A stretch of DNA of 64,000 bases. Source: Branchipolynoe longqiensis (taxonomy: Eukaryota; Annelida; Polychaeta; Phyllodocida; Polynoidae). The stretch is taken from the NCBI GenBank assembly GCA_030323885.1, contig CM059193.1, forward strand, positions 71,771,543 to 71,835,542. Reading direction: 5' to 3'. The notes under the pieces are model-generated. The model made no database searches, was not told the origin of the DNA, and was given only the letters and a program-made list of their open reading frames with translations. Both the position numbers and the translations under genes were made by a program. Positions 53,193 to 62,668 of this stretch are shown piece after piece; positions within the stretch are counted from its first letter, which is position 1; each line of letters opens with the position of its first letter.

Positions 53193-53653
53193 CAGTCAAA
53201 CCTCTCTAAATCGACCGACCATGGGACCAACTTTAAATGGTCCATTTAGGGAGGTGGATGGTTAATGCTAGGTACACACCTACCGTTTTTCCACACCCAC
53301 CTACCGTATACGATCTAAAACTGCCCAAAAGTCGTGAGGTGTGCACTCCCCTAGCACACCTACCGATTGCGATTTGCGACTTAAAACTCAATTTTAGGGC
53401 TAAAAGTGCTTCCTTACGATTGCGATTCGTGATTCGAAAAATGAATCGGCCCGTTTTCAGTTTTAAGCGGGTCGGGTCGGGTCACTAGTTTTAGTGCGCG
53501 AGTCGTAAACGGTAGGTGAGTACCTAGCATTAGGGAGTTAAAAATAAATTGTTACAATGGTATTGTATGGGCGATCGTTTGGGACCCAAATAAAGCGATC
53601 GATATAGGGGAGTGGTTGATGGGTGGAGGTGGTCGGTTAGAGAGGTTTTACTG
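53193..53653. mobile_element. P2 pogo-like element carrying an H element
   Basis: TA-CAGTCAAACCTCTCTAAATC to GAGAGGTTTTACTG-TA. The P2 sequence is interrupted after gggaggtggatggtta and resumes tagggagttaaaaataaatt. Confidence 0.85.
53265..53529. mobile_element. H-class palindromic element, TGCCTGG subtype, nested in P2
   Basis: Ends ATGCTAGGTACACACC and GTGAGTACCTAGCA, with TTA on both sides. The TTA is part of the P2 sequence, so the target duplication is directly visible. The interior has the gattgcgattcgtgatt and ttttaagcgggtcggg words. Confidence 0.85.
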
Positions 53654-53846
53654 TAGGTGACCACGTCATAATAAAACCATTCATCAAATTTCAGTGTTTC
53701 TTCCATTGAGAAACTAACGGTAGAAATCTGAATTATGTGGAAATGCCCCATATGAAAAAAAGGAAAACTGTGGAAATCAGTGTAAAATAGTAAAGTTCTC
53801 CCTCAAATATGTTTATTCCTAGTTAACAGGGTTAGTACCCAGCATG

Positions 53847-54553
53847 CAGAGATGAAAGATTTCCGCGATTTCGCGGATTTCCATGATTGCTGCTATTCAC
53901 TGATTAATTTTCACAAAATGTCAGTGCATTATAATTATATATTATACACAACAGCAATTTATTAGTCAGAATCCCGTTCTCATAATAGTTATATGACCTT
54001 AGATGTTGTTAGAGCATAACCCAAACAAGAAAGGGTTAGGTATGGGTGACAACAAGGACAGTTGAAACCTGACTTCAGCATTTTCCCACGATTCCTTAAA
54101 GTTGCATAGTCCGATGGTTTTGAATTTCTGTATTTTTTCTGAGATAAATATATTAGATCGATCACTAGTATCTACTTTACATTAGGTTAAAGTTACTTTT
54201 ATTTTAACTGGTAAACCTTTGAGATATTTTGAGTGAAAACATGGAAAATTAGTTTTGACAAGCTTGCCAAAACTCAGACACCATAGACTTCTGCAGTAAC
54301 AGGTTCTGTTAAATTGACTCAGTATTGCCTTCTACGCAGAAACAAATGCTTAATAAGTGCATCAGTATCTAAGTTAGAGATGTAAAATCAAATCTAGATA
54401 ATTGGTTTGGTTTTGAAAATTTGATATTTCATCGGACCATGCAGCTTTAATCACGCTAATCTCACGGGGGCAAATCTGCATTTTCATGGAAATTTGAATG
54501 TCTCGGCCTGATTTCCGCGTGTTTTTTTTTGTAGGAGACCACTTTCATCCCTG
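53847..54553. mobile_element. C-family element carrying a K element
   Basis: Left end cagagatgaaagatttccgc, right end gaccactttcatccctg. The interior includes a fragment of SINE-A tail (tatatgaccttagatgttgt at 53990) that also occurs in the C copy at 56123. Confidence 0.75.
54100..54446. mobile_element. K element, complete, nested in C
   Basis: TTAA flanks (54096-54099, 54447-54450). Ends AGTTGCATAGTCCGATGG and CATCGGACCATGCAGCT. Confidence 0.9.
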
Positions 54554-54749
54554 GGCATATTTACTCACACGGAAGTAGGGTGCATGTCCCTCCCAGTCCT
54601 AGTCACTACAGATCCTTATTATTTAATGTCACTTTGAATCCATGAACTCTTACCAAATTTCCCTGAATTTCCCCGTTTATATTAGAATAAAAGCTATTTC
54701 AAACCAAAGTGAAGTAAGTTATAACGATCCACTTAATATATTTATAAAT

Positions 54750-55067
54750 CAGGGATGAAAGTGGTCTCCGGGAAAAAAAGTGGAAATGCTGATATTCTCC
54801 CATAGGTTTAGCATTGTCAGGGAATCGCGAAAAATTCCCGGAGTTTGGGTTTCATATATATTGGTATACACTGATAGTGCTGCACCGTTTGAAGCATGTA
54901 TTACTATTAGTAGTGTACGCTGATAGTGCTGCGGTGCTTGGAGCATGTATTAGTAGTATACGCTGATAGTGCTGCGGAGTCTGCACCACATATTAGTATA
55001 CGCTGATGGTGCTGCGGGATTGACAAATCCCGGAAATCCACGGAATCGCGGAGATCTTTCATCCCTG
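54750..55067. mobile_element. C-family element nested in K
   Basis: CAGGGATGAAAGTGG at the left, GAGATCTTTCATCCCTG at the right, flanked by ATAAAT on both sides (54744-54749, 55068-55073). Inside, a 55-70 bp block with gtacgctgatagtgctgcg is repeated four times. Confidence 0.8.
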
Positions 55068-55258
55068 ATAAATATACATGTATAAATATATATTTTTGTG
55101 TGTGTATATATATATATATATATATTTTTTAAACATGGCAGAAACGCAAAACCGCGGAATCGCGAGATCTTTCATCCATGATAAATATACATGTGTATAT
55201 ATATATTTTTGTGTGTACATATGTATTTTTTTTAAACATGGCAGAAACACAAAACCAT
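55036..55258. repeat. Tandem duplication of about 110 bp across the C-K junction
   Basis: The segment from ggaatcgcggagatctttca through ttttttaaacatggcagaaa occurs twice (about 55036-55147 and 55148-55258). It joins C-element and K-element sequence, so the duplication happened after the C insertion. Confidence 0.75.
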
Positions 55259-55279
55259 CGGACTATGCAACTTTAACGA

Positions 55280-55600
55280 TGACAAGTATTTCCAAAATAT
55301 CCATTCAAATAGCCACTATTGTTGCAATTTTTTTAATAATATCATGTTTCAGATTAATGGTGTCCGACATCAGGCATCCCTGGGCCCTTTAGCCAAATGC
55401 TACCCCCCCCCCACACACACACATTCACTGTGCTCCAATTCCTCAATTATATGAGTTATGGTGTGGGTTTTTTTCGCGCAAGTCTCCCCCCCCCCCCAAT
55501 TCCTGTGGAAATTAATAGAAAACATTATTCTTGATTCTCAGAATTCCCAGTAACAGCTGTCAGACATGTTGTATTAGAACACAGTCCTTAATGTGTCATT
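55280..55600. other. Unassigned sequence with C tracts
   Basis: C9 at 55406 and C11 at about 55485; no gene seen. Confidence 0.4.
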
Positions 55601-55602
55601 CA

Positions 55603-56115
55603 AGCTGCATAGTCCGATGAAGCATCACATTTTGAAAACCTAAATAATTAGCTAGATTTAATTACCCTAATCTAACTTAAGGCCCAGTCACACCTTACCG
55701 GATTGGGGAAACAGAAAGAAACGGGACACAGTCCGGTGAAATACGTCAATGTCCGGTTTCTATATGGTCAGCATCCGGCGTTTCTGTTCTGTGCCCGGTT
55801 GCAAGTTTTGAACATGCACAAAACTTGGAACGGATGGCGCTGGACTGATGTCTACGGTTGTTGTCCGGTTTAAGTACGTTTTGTCCGGTACCCACCCGTA
55901 ACATCTCTGGTTAGCTTCCTGAATAGTCCGTTGACGGGAACCGTACCGGACATAACTGAGTTAAACCGGAGAGCTATCGGTGTGTCTGTTTGACATTCGG
56001 TTTTCGCCCGTCGGTTCACCACCGCAGAAGCATATGGTGCTTGCCAAAATTAATTTAGCATTTTTGCACTTCAAATATCTGAAATGTTAGCCATTTAAAA
56101 TTAAAGTTCCTTCAA
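55603..56115. mobile_element. K element carrying a truncated H element
   Basis: AGCTGCATAGTCCGATG after TTCA (diverged TTAA). K sequence stops at ctaactta (55679) and resumes near 56026 (cgcagaagcatatggtgctt). It is then cut by a C element. Confidence 0.7.
55680..56025. mobile_element. H-class element, TCCGGT subtype, right end deleted
   Basis: Left end AGGCCCAGTCACACCTTACC after TTA, in the same TTA of the K sequence that was hit at 11165. The interior repeats tgtccggtttctat and gtccggtttaagtacg words and partly resembles 30888-31301. The matching right end is missing. Confidence 0.75.
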
Positions 56116-56122
56116 AGTAAAG

Positions 56123-56410
56123 CAGGGATGAAAGATCTCCGCGTTTTCGCGAATTTCCGCGATTAATTTTTATATTGAAGATTAATGTTAAACAAAATAT
56201 CAAGGAATCGGGATTAGTTCGGATCCCTTCGTATATGACCTTAGATGTTGCTAGAACATAAAACCGTAGCAATAACAAGTTAGGTATGGGTAAAACAGGA
56301 ACATAGGCAAAACAGGAACATTTGAAACATGGCTTCCGGTGTTTTTTCGCGATTCCCTGTCAGTGCTAATCCTATGGGGGGAAATCCGCGTTTTCGCGGA
56401 AATTCGCCGT
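56123..56410. mobile_element. C-family element, right end truncated
   Basis: CAGGGATGAAAGATCTCCGC, SINE-A tail fragment (tatatgaccttagatgttgc at 56234), cgcgattccctgtcagtgct, then ends in atccgcgttttcgcgg. Confidence 0.75.
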
Positions 56411-56417
56411 TGGTATA

Positions 56418-56904
56418 CAGTACAGCCCCGTTAAACCAAGCTCGGTTAAACCAAACGATCGGTTAATCCAAACTTGTTTCGACGGCCCGGCAAAATACTA
56501 CCATTTTTCGTATAAAAAAGTTGGTTAAACCAAAGTCGGTTAATCCAAAGTATCGGTGAATCCAAACAAAATTGTTGGCCCCCAGGCCATTTCCGGTAGA
56601 GTTAAACCAAACTTTCATGTGGTTTTAAGGTCATCTGAGAGTTTTTTATTTGATAAATGGTAGTATTTTGCCAGGTCGCCGAAAAAAAAGTTTGGATTAA
56701 CCGATCGTTTGATTTAACCGAGGTTGGTTTAATGGGGTTAAACTGTATATACATAAAAAAACAATAATCATAGTGTCCACATACATTGTACATTCATAAT
56801 GTACCCCCGTTTTTGCCAAAGCCAAAGCTCGGTTAAACCAATGATCGGTTAATCCAAAAAAATTTCTAGGGTCCCTTCAAGTCTGGTTTAACGGGATTAT
56901 ACTG
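56418..56904. mobile_element. P1 pogo-like composite element
   Basis: TA-CAGTACAGCCCCGTTAAACC to GGGATTATACTG-TA, with the inner right end near 56746. Confidence 0.85.
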
Positions 56905-56984
56905 TATTATCAATTGCGTATTACCGCAGTCGAGTGCTTTGATGTGAACTGATACCAAGCACACGACTTTCGGGACACCATGAT

Positions 56985-57460
56985 GAACGCAGACGATAAT
57001 GTCGCTAACATCCGCCGGTGCTAATTGGCGGGAAACCGACTTTAAAGCGACCGGCGCGCGGCCTATCACCGCCACAATTTACTTCCGGCGTCGTCGCCTC
57101 TTGTATTATCGCTCATCCCCATCTGTTATCGCCAAAAAAAAAACCACCTGTCTCGACCAATCACAATCAAGCTATCATCGGGGCGTTTGAACTTGAGGAG
57201 TCGCATCATGAAAGGAGTTATGGGATTGGACAGAGGACCACCTGGGTGCTAATAGTTCGAGGCATCTGATTGGCCAGCTGATTGGACGGTGAGGTGAGGG
57301 GGTGGTTCTTGATTGGTTTACTAATGAGCCAATTATCGCAGCGTTTCGGTCTGTGTTTCCAATCTGTCTTGACATGCTTTTTCTCCTCAGCTGCCTTAAC
57401 TTTGGTTGACGAGCGATAATGGAGGAAGCTAGCCTTGGTGAGCGATAATAAAGGGATTTA
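56985..57460. promoter_or_regulatory. CpG-rich island with seven CCAAT boxes and six CGATAA motifs
   Basis: CCAAT or ATTGG occurs at 57157, 57225, 57269, 57281, 57312, 57329 and 57359, seven in about 200 bp (NF-Y-type). CGATAA/TTATCG occurs at 56994, 57106, 57126, 57333, 57414 and 57443. The region is not part of any repeat family in the window. It looks like a promoter or enhancer. Short exon-like signals on the plus strand (tttttctcctcag at 57378-57390, donor GTGAGC at 57437) would bound a stop-containing, thus non-coding, exon. Confidence 0.45.
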
Positions 57461-57519
57461 GCTTTAAAGAGCGGAATCTAACGGATAGTTCTGATAGGAG
57501 GACAGAAAATAGTACTCAC

Positions 57520-57550
57520 CATGCAGGATGTGGTCTGCTGTATCGCACAC
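57520..57550 (-). CDS. Candidate 31-nt internal exon (minus strand)
   Basis: On the minus strand a pyrimidine-rich acceptor (gttctttattcgtctacag) is followed by 31 nt and then the donor GTGAGTAC. The exon reads VCDTADHILH plus one base in one frame and is open in all three. Strong sites at both ends, outside any repeat, make this the best candidate for a genuine host exon. Partner exons are not identified and the gene is unknown. Confidence 0.4.
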
Positions 57551-57659
57551 CTGTAGACGAATAAAGAACATTACCGGTTAGAGAGCTAATCAGTGAGGGT
57601 GCTTCGACAAAAATTCAATATTGTGCATTTTATCCTTTTGGACCCAACACATAAACAAA

Positions 57660-57860
57660 TGACTATACAACATCTTACCAGACAATATCTGCTTATCACA
57701 GCCAACATCATATAGCTGTCTTAAAATATTTTGTGAAATGTTTTAACTTCAAATATCTCTAAAGTTAGCCTTTTATAAATTATAATAACAAAAAGTTAGC
57801 CATTTATAATATAACATACAAAAGGCAGAAGCTCAAAACCAACTGACTATGCAACTTTAA
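57660..57860. mobile_element. K element, right part
   Basis: atctctaaagttagcctttt and the right end ctgactatgcaactttaa, with a small internal duplication of aaagttagcc. Confidence 0.65.
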
Positions 57861-58010
57861 AACATGGATTACAAAAGTTGAGCCTGTACCCAGTAACGTA
57901 GCCCCTACCTAGGGTATTATTACAGCTGTATGCCCTGGGTGCCACTAGGGGCATGCCACAGTAGTTTCCATTCAAGTCAGACAATCTTTACGTAGTTCCA
58001 TAATTTTGGT

Positions 58011-58312
58011 AAAAGCTGGATAGTCCAATGAAAATATCAAATTCTCGAAACCAAAGCAATTATCTAGATTTGATTCTACATATCTAGCTTAGATACTGGT
58101 GCACATATTAAACTTTTGTCACCATATTGAAGGAAATACTGATGCAATTCAAGAAAACCTTACTGCAGAAACCTGTGGTGTCAGTGTTTTGGTGTGCTTG
58201 CCAAAATTAATTTTGCATGGTTGTACTTCCAAATATCTCCAAAGTTAGCCATTTAAAATCAAAGTTATTTAAAACTAAAGTATGGTAAATTACAGTGATC
58301 AATCTAGTAATA
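58011..58312. mobile_element. K element, right end replaced by SINE-A
   Basis: AGCTGGATAGTCCAATG left end (after TAAA) and the full interior to tacagtgatcaatctagtaa. Confidence 0.75.
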
Positions 58313-58317
58313 TCAAG

Positions 58318-58580
58318 TAATCAAGTCAAACCAATGGCTTACAAAATTGATGATTGCCGTTTCCTAACCAGGCGCTCGGCATTATTATGATATGACACGG
58401 ACTGGTTGGCTCAGTTTCAGGATAATGTGACTGAGCGGGATACCGGATCATGGTGTTGGTGGCCTGGTCTCCCGGTGGGACAGCACTCTAAAGTCACCAT
58501 GAGTGTGCACTGTCACAAGTCGATACCTGTCCTGATATGACCTTCGATGTTGCCAGGACGTAAAACTCCAACAACCGACC
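58318..58580 (+). mobile_element. SINE-A, head truncated
   Basis: From aatcaagtcaaaccaatggc to ttgccaggacgtaaaactcc and AACAACCGACC. Confidence 0.8.
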
Positions 58581-58689
58581 ATGTAAATTAATGGCTCTCT
58601 ACGATTGGTCTGGTGTTTTACATACGCTTTACAAAGGGTAATTGAAAGCACCCTCTTTCTTCCTCCTGACTAATCCTAAATGCATCCCA

Positions 58690-58890
58690 TAATGACACCC
58701 ACACCCCACAATTCACCGCGGCAACCAGCGCCACGTGGCGGGGCGTTGCCGTGGTGACGCCGTGGAACTCGGTGAGCCCCGAGCCAGCTGGACTCCGGGG
58801 AACAGCGGGCAGACAATGGCGGCGGTCACGTGAACAGATGTCCTGTATGTCAGAGGGCGGGATCATCTGGGCTCGTGTCACGTGGTGTCA
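58690..58890. promoter_or_regulatory. CpG-rich promoter-like island with X-box and E-boxes
   Basis: CACGTG at 58732, 58827 and 58879; GTTGCCGTGGTGAC at 58745-58758, close to the RFX X-box (GTTGCC-N2-GGCAAC) used in ciliary gene promoters; AATGGCGGCGG at 58815, a YY1-like element often near start sites. No first exon is assigned; frames are open on both strands because of high GC. Confidence 0.4.
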
Positions 58891-58989
58891 GGTGGTGTCA
58901 TGTGGGGTGTGCCTGTTGATTGCTTGGATGAATCTGAGAGGCTGGCTGATTCCTATTTACCAATGCCTCTGTTATCAATGGCGCCGAAT

Positions 58990-59213
58990 TATTTATATAT
59001 ATATAATATATATATATATATTTAAAACAATATATAATATATATATATATTCAAAACAATATATAATATATATATATTTAAAACAATATAATATATATAT
59101 ACCAAATATACATTATAATAATTAATATATATAGTATTTTAAATATATATATTAAATATATTAAACATATTTGTATATATTAAATATATATATTTTATAT
59201 ATATATATATTAA

Positions 59214-59245
<32 letters not shown>

Positions 59246-59270
59246 ATATATATAAAATATATTATATATA

Positions 59271-59312
<42 letters not shown>
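58990..59312. repeat. AT-rich palindromic array
   Basis: It begins with three to four copies of a block built on aaaacaatatataatatata, then alternating TA tracts. Strong hairpin potential; the predicted Tyr/Ile frames are artefacts. Confidence 0.9.
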
Positions 59313-59314
<2 letters not shown>

Positions 59315-59636
59315 CCCCTTGCTGTGACTGACAAATACACCACAGTGTTGTGTATTGTACTGAGGCTCAGAAGGTTGTGTGCAGTGAGGTTGGATACCGG
59401 GTGGGGGCGCCACCAGGAAATAACTTATGATAAAATATATTTCGGATCTTCTGTTTATTTATATTGGCGTAAGTGTCTTTCTACAGCATATATATTTTAA
59501 TACACACATGCACGATAAGAACATGCGCGATAACCCTGTTATCTCAGGTAATAATTTCGGGACTGCGATTGGGTCCTTTCCCCAATGTGCTAAAAAAGTA
59601 TATGTCTGTAAAAGAGAAAGCGGGGAAATGTATGTT

Positions 59637-59964
59637 TGCTTGTTTGTTGTTTTACATCCTAGCAACATCTGAGGTCATATCAGGAACGGTACCGACTTGT
59701 GACAGTGCACACTCATAGTGACTTTATAGTGCTGCCCTATTGGAAGACCAGGCCACCAGCACCCTGACCTGATATCCCACTCAGTCACATTATCCTAACA
59801 CTGACCCAACCAGTTTTTGTCCTATCCTAATAATGTCAAGCGCCAGGCTAGGAAGCGACAAGTATCAATTTTTAAGTCATTGGTTTGACTCGACCAGGGT
59901 TCGAACGCACAATCTACCAACACGGGAGATGGATGCTCTAACTCAATTGGCCATCCCGTCTGGT
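59637..59964 (-). mobile_element. SINE-A, subtype A, full length
   Basis: Tail gtttgttgttttacatccta, full body, B-box accagggttcgaacgcacaa and head ggccatcccgtctggtc on the plus strand. Confidence 0.85.
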
Positions 59965-59984
59965 CAAAAATCTATATATATGTG

Positions 59985-60032
59985 TTTTGGTTTTGAGAAT
60001 GTTATGCTTTTATCGAATTATGCTGTTTTAAG
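59985..60032. mobile_element. K element, right-end fragment
   Basis: ttttggttttgagaatgtta, then cttttatcgaattatgctgt and TTTAA. Confidence 0.5.
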
Positions 60033-60105
60033 TTGACTTGCTCACACAGCTTTTGAATAGTAAATTAGTAAATGGCACTCCTAGACTGTGCTGACTGCGC
60101 ACCAG

Positions 60106-60392
60106 TGTTTCTTTGCTGGGGTTTTACATCCTGGCAATATCTAAGGTCACATCAGGATGGGTACCGACTTGTGTCAGTGCAACTTTACAGTGCTGCCCCA
60201 CTGGGAGACCATGTCATTGGCACCATATACACCGGATTTAACACTCAGTCACATTATCCTGATACTGAGCAAACCAGTTGTTGCTCTATCCCAATAATGC
60301 CGAGCGCCAGGGTAGGTAGCGACGTGTATCAATTTTGTAAGTCATTGGTTTGACTCGGCCGGGATTCAAACTCCAGACCTTCCGCATGGGAA
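60106..60392 (-). mobile_element. SINE-A, subtype B, head incomplete
   Basis: Tail ggggttttacatcctggcaa, body with a short deletion (gtgtcagtgcaactttacag), B-box gggattcaaactccagacct; the A-box side is replaced by the GA repeat. Confidence 0.8.
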
Positions 60393-60404
60393 GTATGTAT
60401 TCTT

Positions 60405-60451
60405 ACATAGAGAGAGGGTGGGTGTGAGGGGTGAGATAGAGATGAAGAGGG

Positions 60452-60521
<70 letters not shown>

Positions 60522-60720
60522 GAGGGAGAGAGAGAGAGGGGGGGGACAACGAGAAAGAAAGAAAGAAAGAAAGAAGGAGAGAGACAGAGGGCGGGAGGCA
60601 GAGACCAAGATAGATGCAGACAGAGACAGATAAGCACAGACGCATGCAGAGACAGGGAGATAACAAGACAGGTAGCAGATAGAAACAGAGACACAGACAC
60701 AGACAGAGGGACAGAGACAT
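60405..60720. repeat. (GAGAGA)n and purine-rich repeat
   Basis: A pure GA tract at about 60460-60510, then AGAAAGAAAG and gacagagacacagacacag-type sequence. Ser/Leu and Arg/Glu frames are artefacts. Confidence 0.95.
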
Positions 60721-60947
60721 TCCCAGAACAACAACAGATGGCTTGGGGTGCAGCGCGGTGGATCTGGGGTGCGGTCATCTGCGAGGGGCGTCCATTAAGT
60801 ACCGGTAATTAATGGGGGGGGGGACAGGCTGTTAAATGACCACCCATCCAATGGTCATTGGTCAGCGGGCATAATTGAGGTTCTCCCCACAGATAGGCAA
60901 TTAGGCCTACACCACACGCGGCCCGCCTCGACGCCTTTATGTCAGAT

Positions 60948-61400
60948 TGTTTGTTTGTTGTTGTTTTACATTCTAGCAACAGCTAAGGTCACATCAGGAC
61001 GGGGACCGACTTGTGGCAGTGCGCACTCATGGTGACTTTATAGTGCTGCCCAACTGGTAGACCAGGCCACCAGCACCATGACCTGATATCCCACTCAGTC
61101 ACATTATCCTGGCACTGAGCCAACCAGTCCTTGCCCTATCCTAATAATGCCGAGCATCCTGGCAACATCAGTCATATCAGGGCAGGGATTCGCTATGGAG
61201 ATGGTCCCGACATGTGGCAGTGCACACTCATGGCGACTTCATAGTGCTGCCCAACTGGGAGACCAGGCCACCAGCACCATGACCTGATATCCCACTCAGT
61301 CACATTATCCTGACACTGAGCCAACCAGTCCTTGCCCTATCCTAATAATGCCGAGCCTCCCGGCAACATCGGTCATATCAGGACAGGGATTCGCTATGGA
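60948..61400 (-). mobile_element. SINE-A with tandemly repeated body (two and a half units)
   Basis: After the tail at 60948-60985 the body runs to taataatgccgagc at 61155. A second tail-body unit follows (atcctggcaacatcagtcat to gccgagc at 61347), then a third, shorter one (ctcccggcaacatcggtcat). Units two and three share the extra piece cagggattcgctatggagat, so the third arose by tandem duplication. Confidence 0.8.
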
Positions 61401-61479
61401 GATAAAACCTACATCAAAATACAACGAAAGCTGACACTGCCCCATATCTCACCAACTCTACACGTACCACGTGAATAAC

Positions 61480-61530
61480 ACCCCCCCCCCCCCCACACAC
61501 ACACACACCCGCACCCCCAACCCCACCCGC
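61480..61530. repeat. C16 tract with ACACAC
   Basis: A C run followed by cacacacacacaccc. Confidence 0.9.
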
Positions 61531-61690
61531 AGTGGTTATAATGACCAGGCCGTTCCATTTGTTGTCGTTAGCCGCGGGTTGTCGGCGCTGAGAGACGAGT
61601 GTTGGGTGATGAATACATAACTGCCAGGTACCAGCGCGCCCCTATCCATATAAGGTTCGACTGCGCCATGGCGCCGCCACAAGTCTAGCG

Positions 61691-61832
61691 GTTGGTTGGT
61701 TGTTGGAGCTTTACGTCCTTGCAACCTTTAAGGTAATATCAGGATGGGTACCGACTTGTGACATCGTACACTCATGGCGACTTTATAGTGCTGCCCCGCC
61801 GGGAACGCAGGCCACCAGCACCATGACCGGAT
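61691..61832 (-). mobile_element. SINE-A, 3' part
   Basis: Tail ggttggttggttgttggagc and half of the body to gcaccatgaccggat, where another SINE-A begins. Confidence 0.8.
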
Positions 61833-62168
61833 GGTTTGTTGTTTGTTTGTTGGAGCTTTCCGTCCTGGCAACATCTAAGGTCATATGAGGACGAGTACCG
61901 ACTTGTGACAGTGCATACTCATGGCGACTTTATAGTGCTGCCCCAGTGGGAAACGAGGCCACCAGCACCATGACCCGATATCCCACTCAGTCAGATTATC
62001 CTGACACTGAGTTAACCAGTGCTTGTCCTATCCTATTAATGCTGAGTGCCAGGCTAGGAAGCGACAAGTATCAATTTTATAACTCATTGGTTTGACTCGA
62101 CTGGGAATCAAACTACTGATCTTCTGCTTGTGAGGCCCGCGCTCTACCGATTCGGTTTCTGCACCCGG
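61833..62168 (-). mobile_element. SINE-A, subtype B, full length, inserted in another SINE-A
   Basis: Tail ggtttgttgtttgtttgttg, complete body, B-box ctgggaatcaaactactgat and head ctctaccgattcggtttctg, ending gcacccgg on the plus strand. The adjacent H element starts right after its end. Confidence 0.85.
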
Positions 62169-62171
62169 TAA

Positions 62172-62430
62172 TACCCCCATCACACCAAACTAGTTCTCAC
62201 TACATTCTTGAAAATGTTTCTGAACGGGCTAAAACTGTGTGCGAACGGAATGGATGTAGTAGCAACTTTTTACGGTCTTTTTACAAATGGAATGGATGGG
62301 CTAGAACGGAATGGTACTTCAGAACTTTCAGCATGCCCAACATTTTCTTGCAGCCATGTTCTACCTCGACCACAGCCCGCTTTAGAATGGGGTCGGATAT
62401 TTTGAGAACTAGTTTGGTGTGATAGGGGTG
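62172..62430. mobile_element. H-class element, GAACGGAATGG subtype
   Basis: Ends TACCCCCATCACACCAAACT and AGTTTGGTGTGATAGGGGTG, with TAA on both sides. The interior repeats gaacggaatggatg and gggctagaacggaatgg words. The two short open frames here are word repeats. Confidence 0.85.
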
Positions 62431-62668
62431 TAAGCTGGGCTGGCAAATTAAAACAACATTTCTCTATCTTAAAATATAATAACATATTTCAATCCATCCT
62501 AATAAGAGCTTCATTCTGATGGCTAGATATACACATACCTTTAATGTTGCGAAGACATAAAACCTCAGCAAACAATCAATATATGGCTTCCCAAAAATTG
62601 TCAAGTTTAAACCCTGTGAGGGAAGGAGCACGGAAATGAGTCATAGCAAAAAGGAAACAAAATCTATA
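62431..62668. other. Unassigned sequence
   Basis: Possible SINE-A tail relic at 62538-62575 (acctttaatgttgcgaagac, ataaaacctcagcaa); otherwise nothing recognised. Confidence 0.4.

Larger units (their letters stand above)
54675..55272. mobile_element. K element interrupted by a C element and a local duplication
   Basis: K interior (agaataaaagctatttcaaa, ttataacgatccacttaata) to the right end CATCGGACTATGCAACT-TTAA. The left end is not seen. Confidence 0.7.

Noticed and set aside
58618..58881. 87-codon minus-strand frame in a CpG island
   Set aside because: High GC lowers stop frequency; the opposite strand is also open and no domain or splice site supports it.
60329..60778. 149-codon Ser/Leu-rich frame
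   Set aside because: Translation of the (GA)n repeat on the minus strand.
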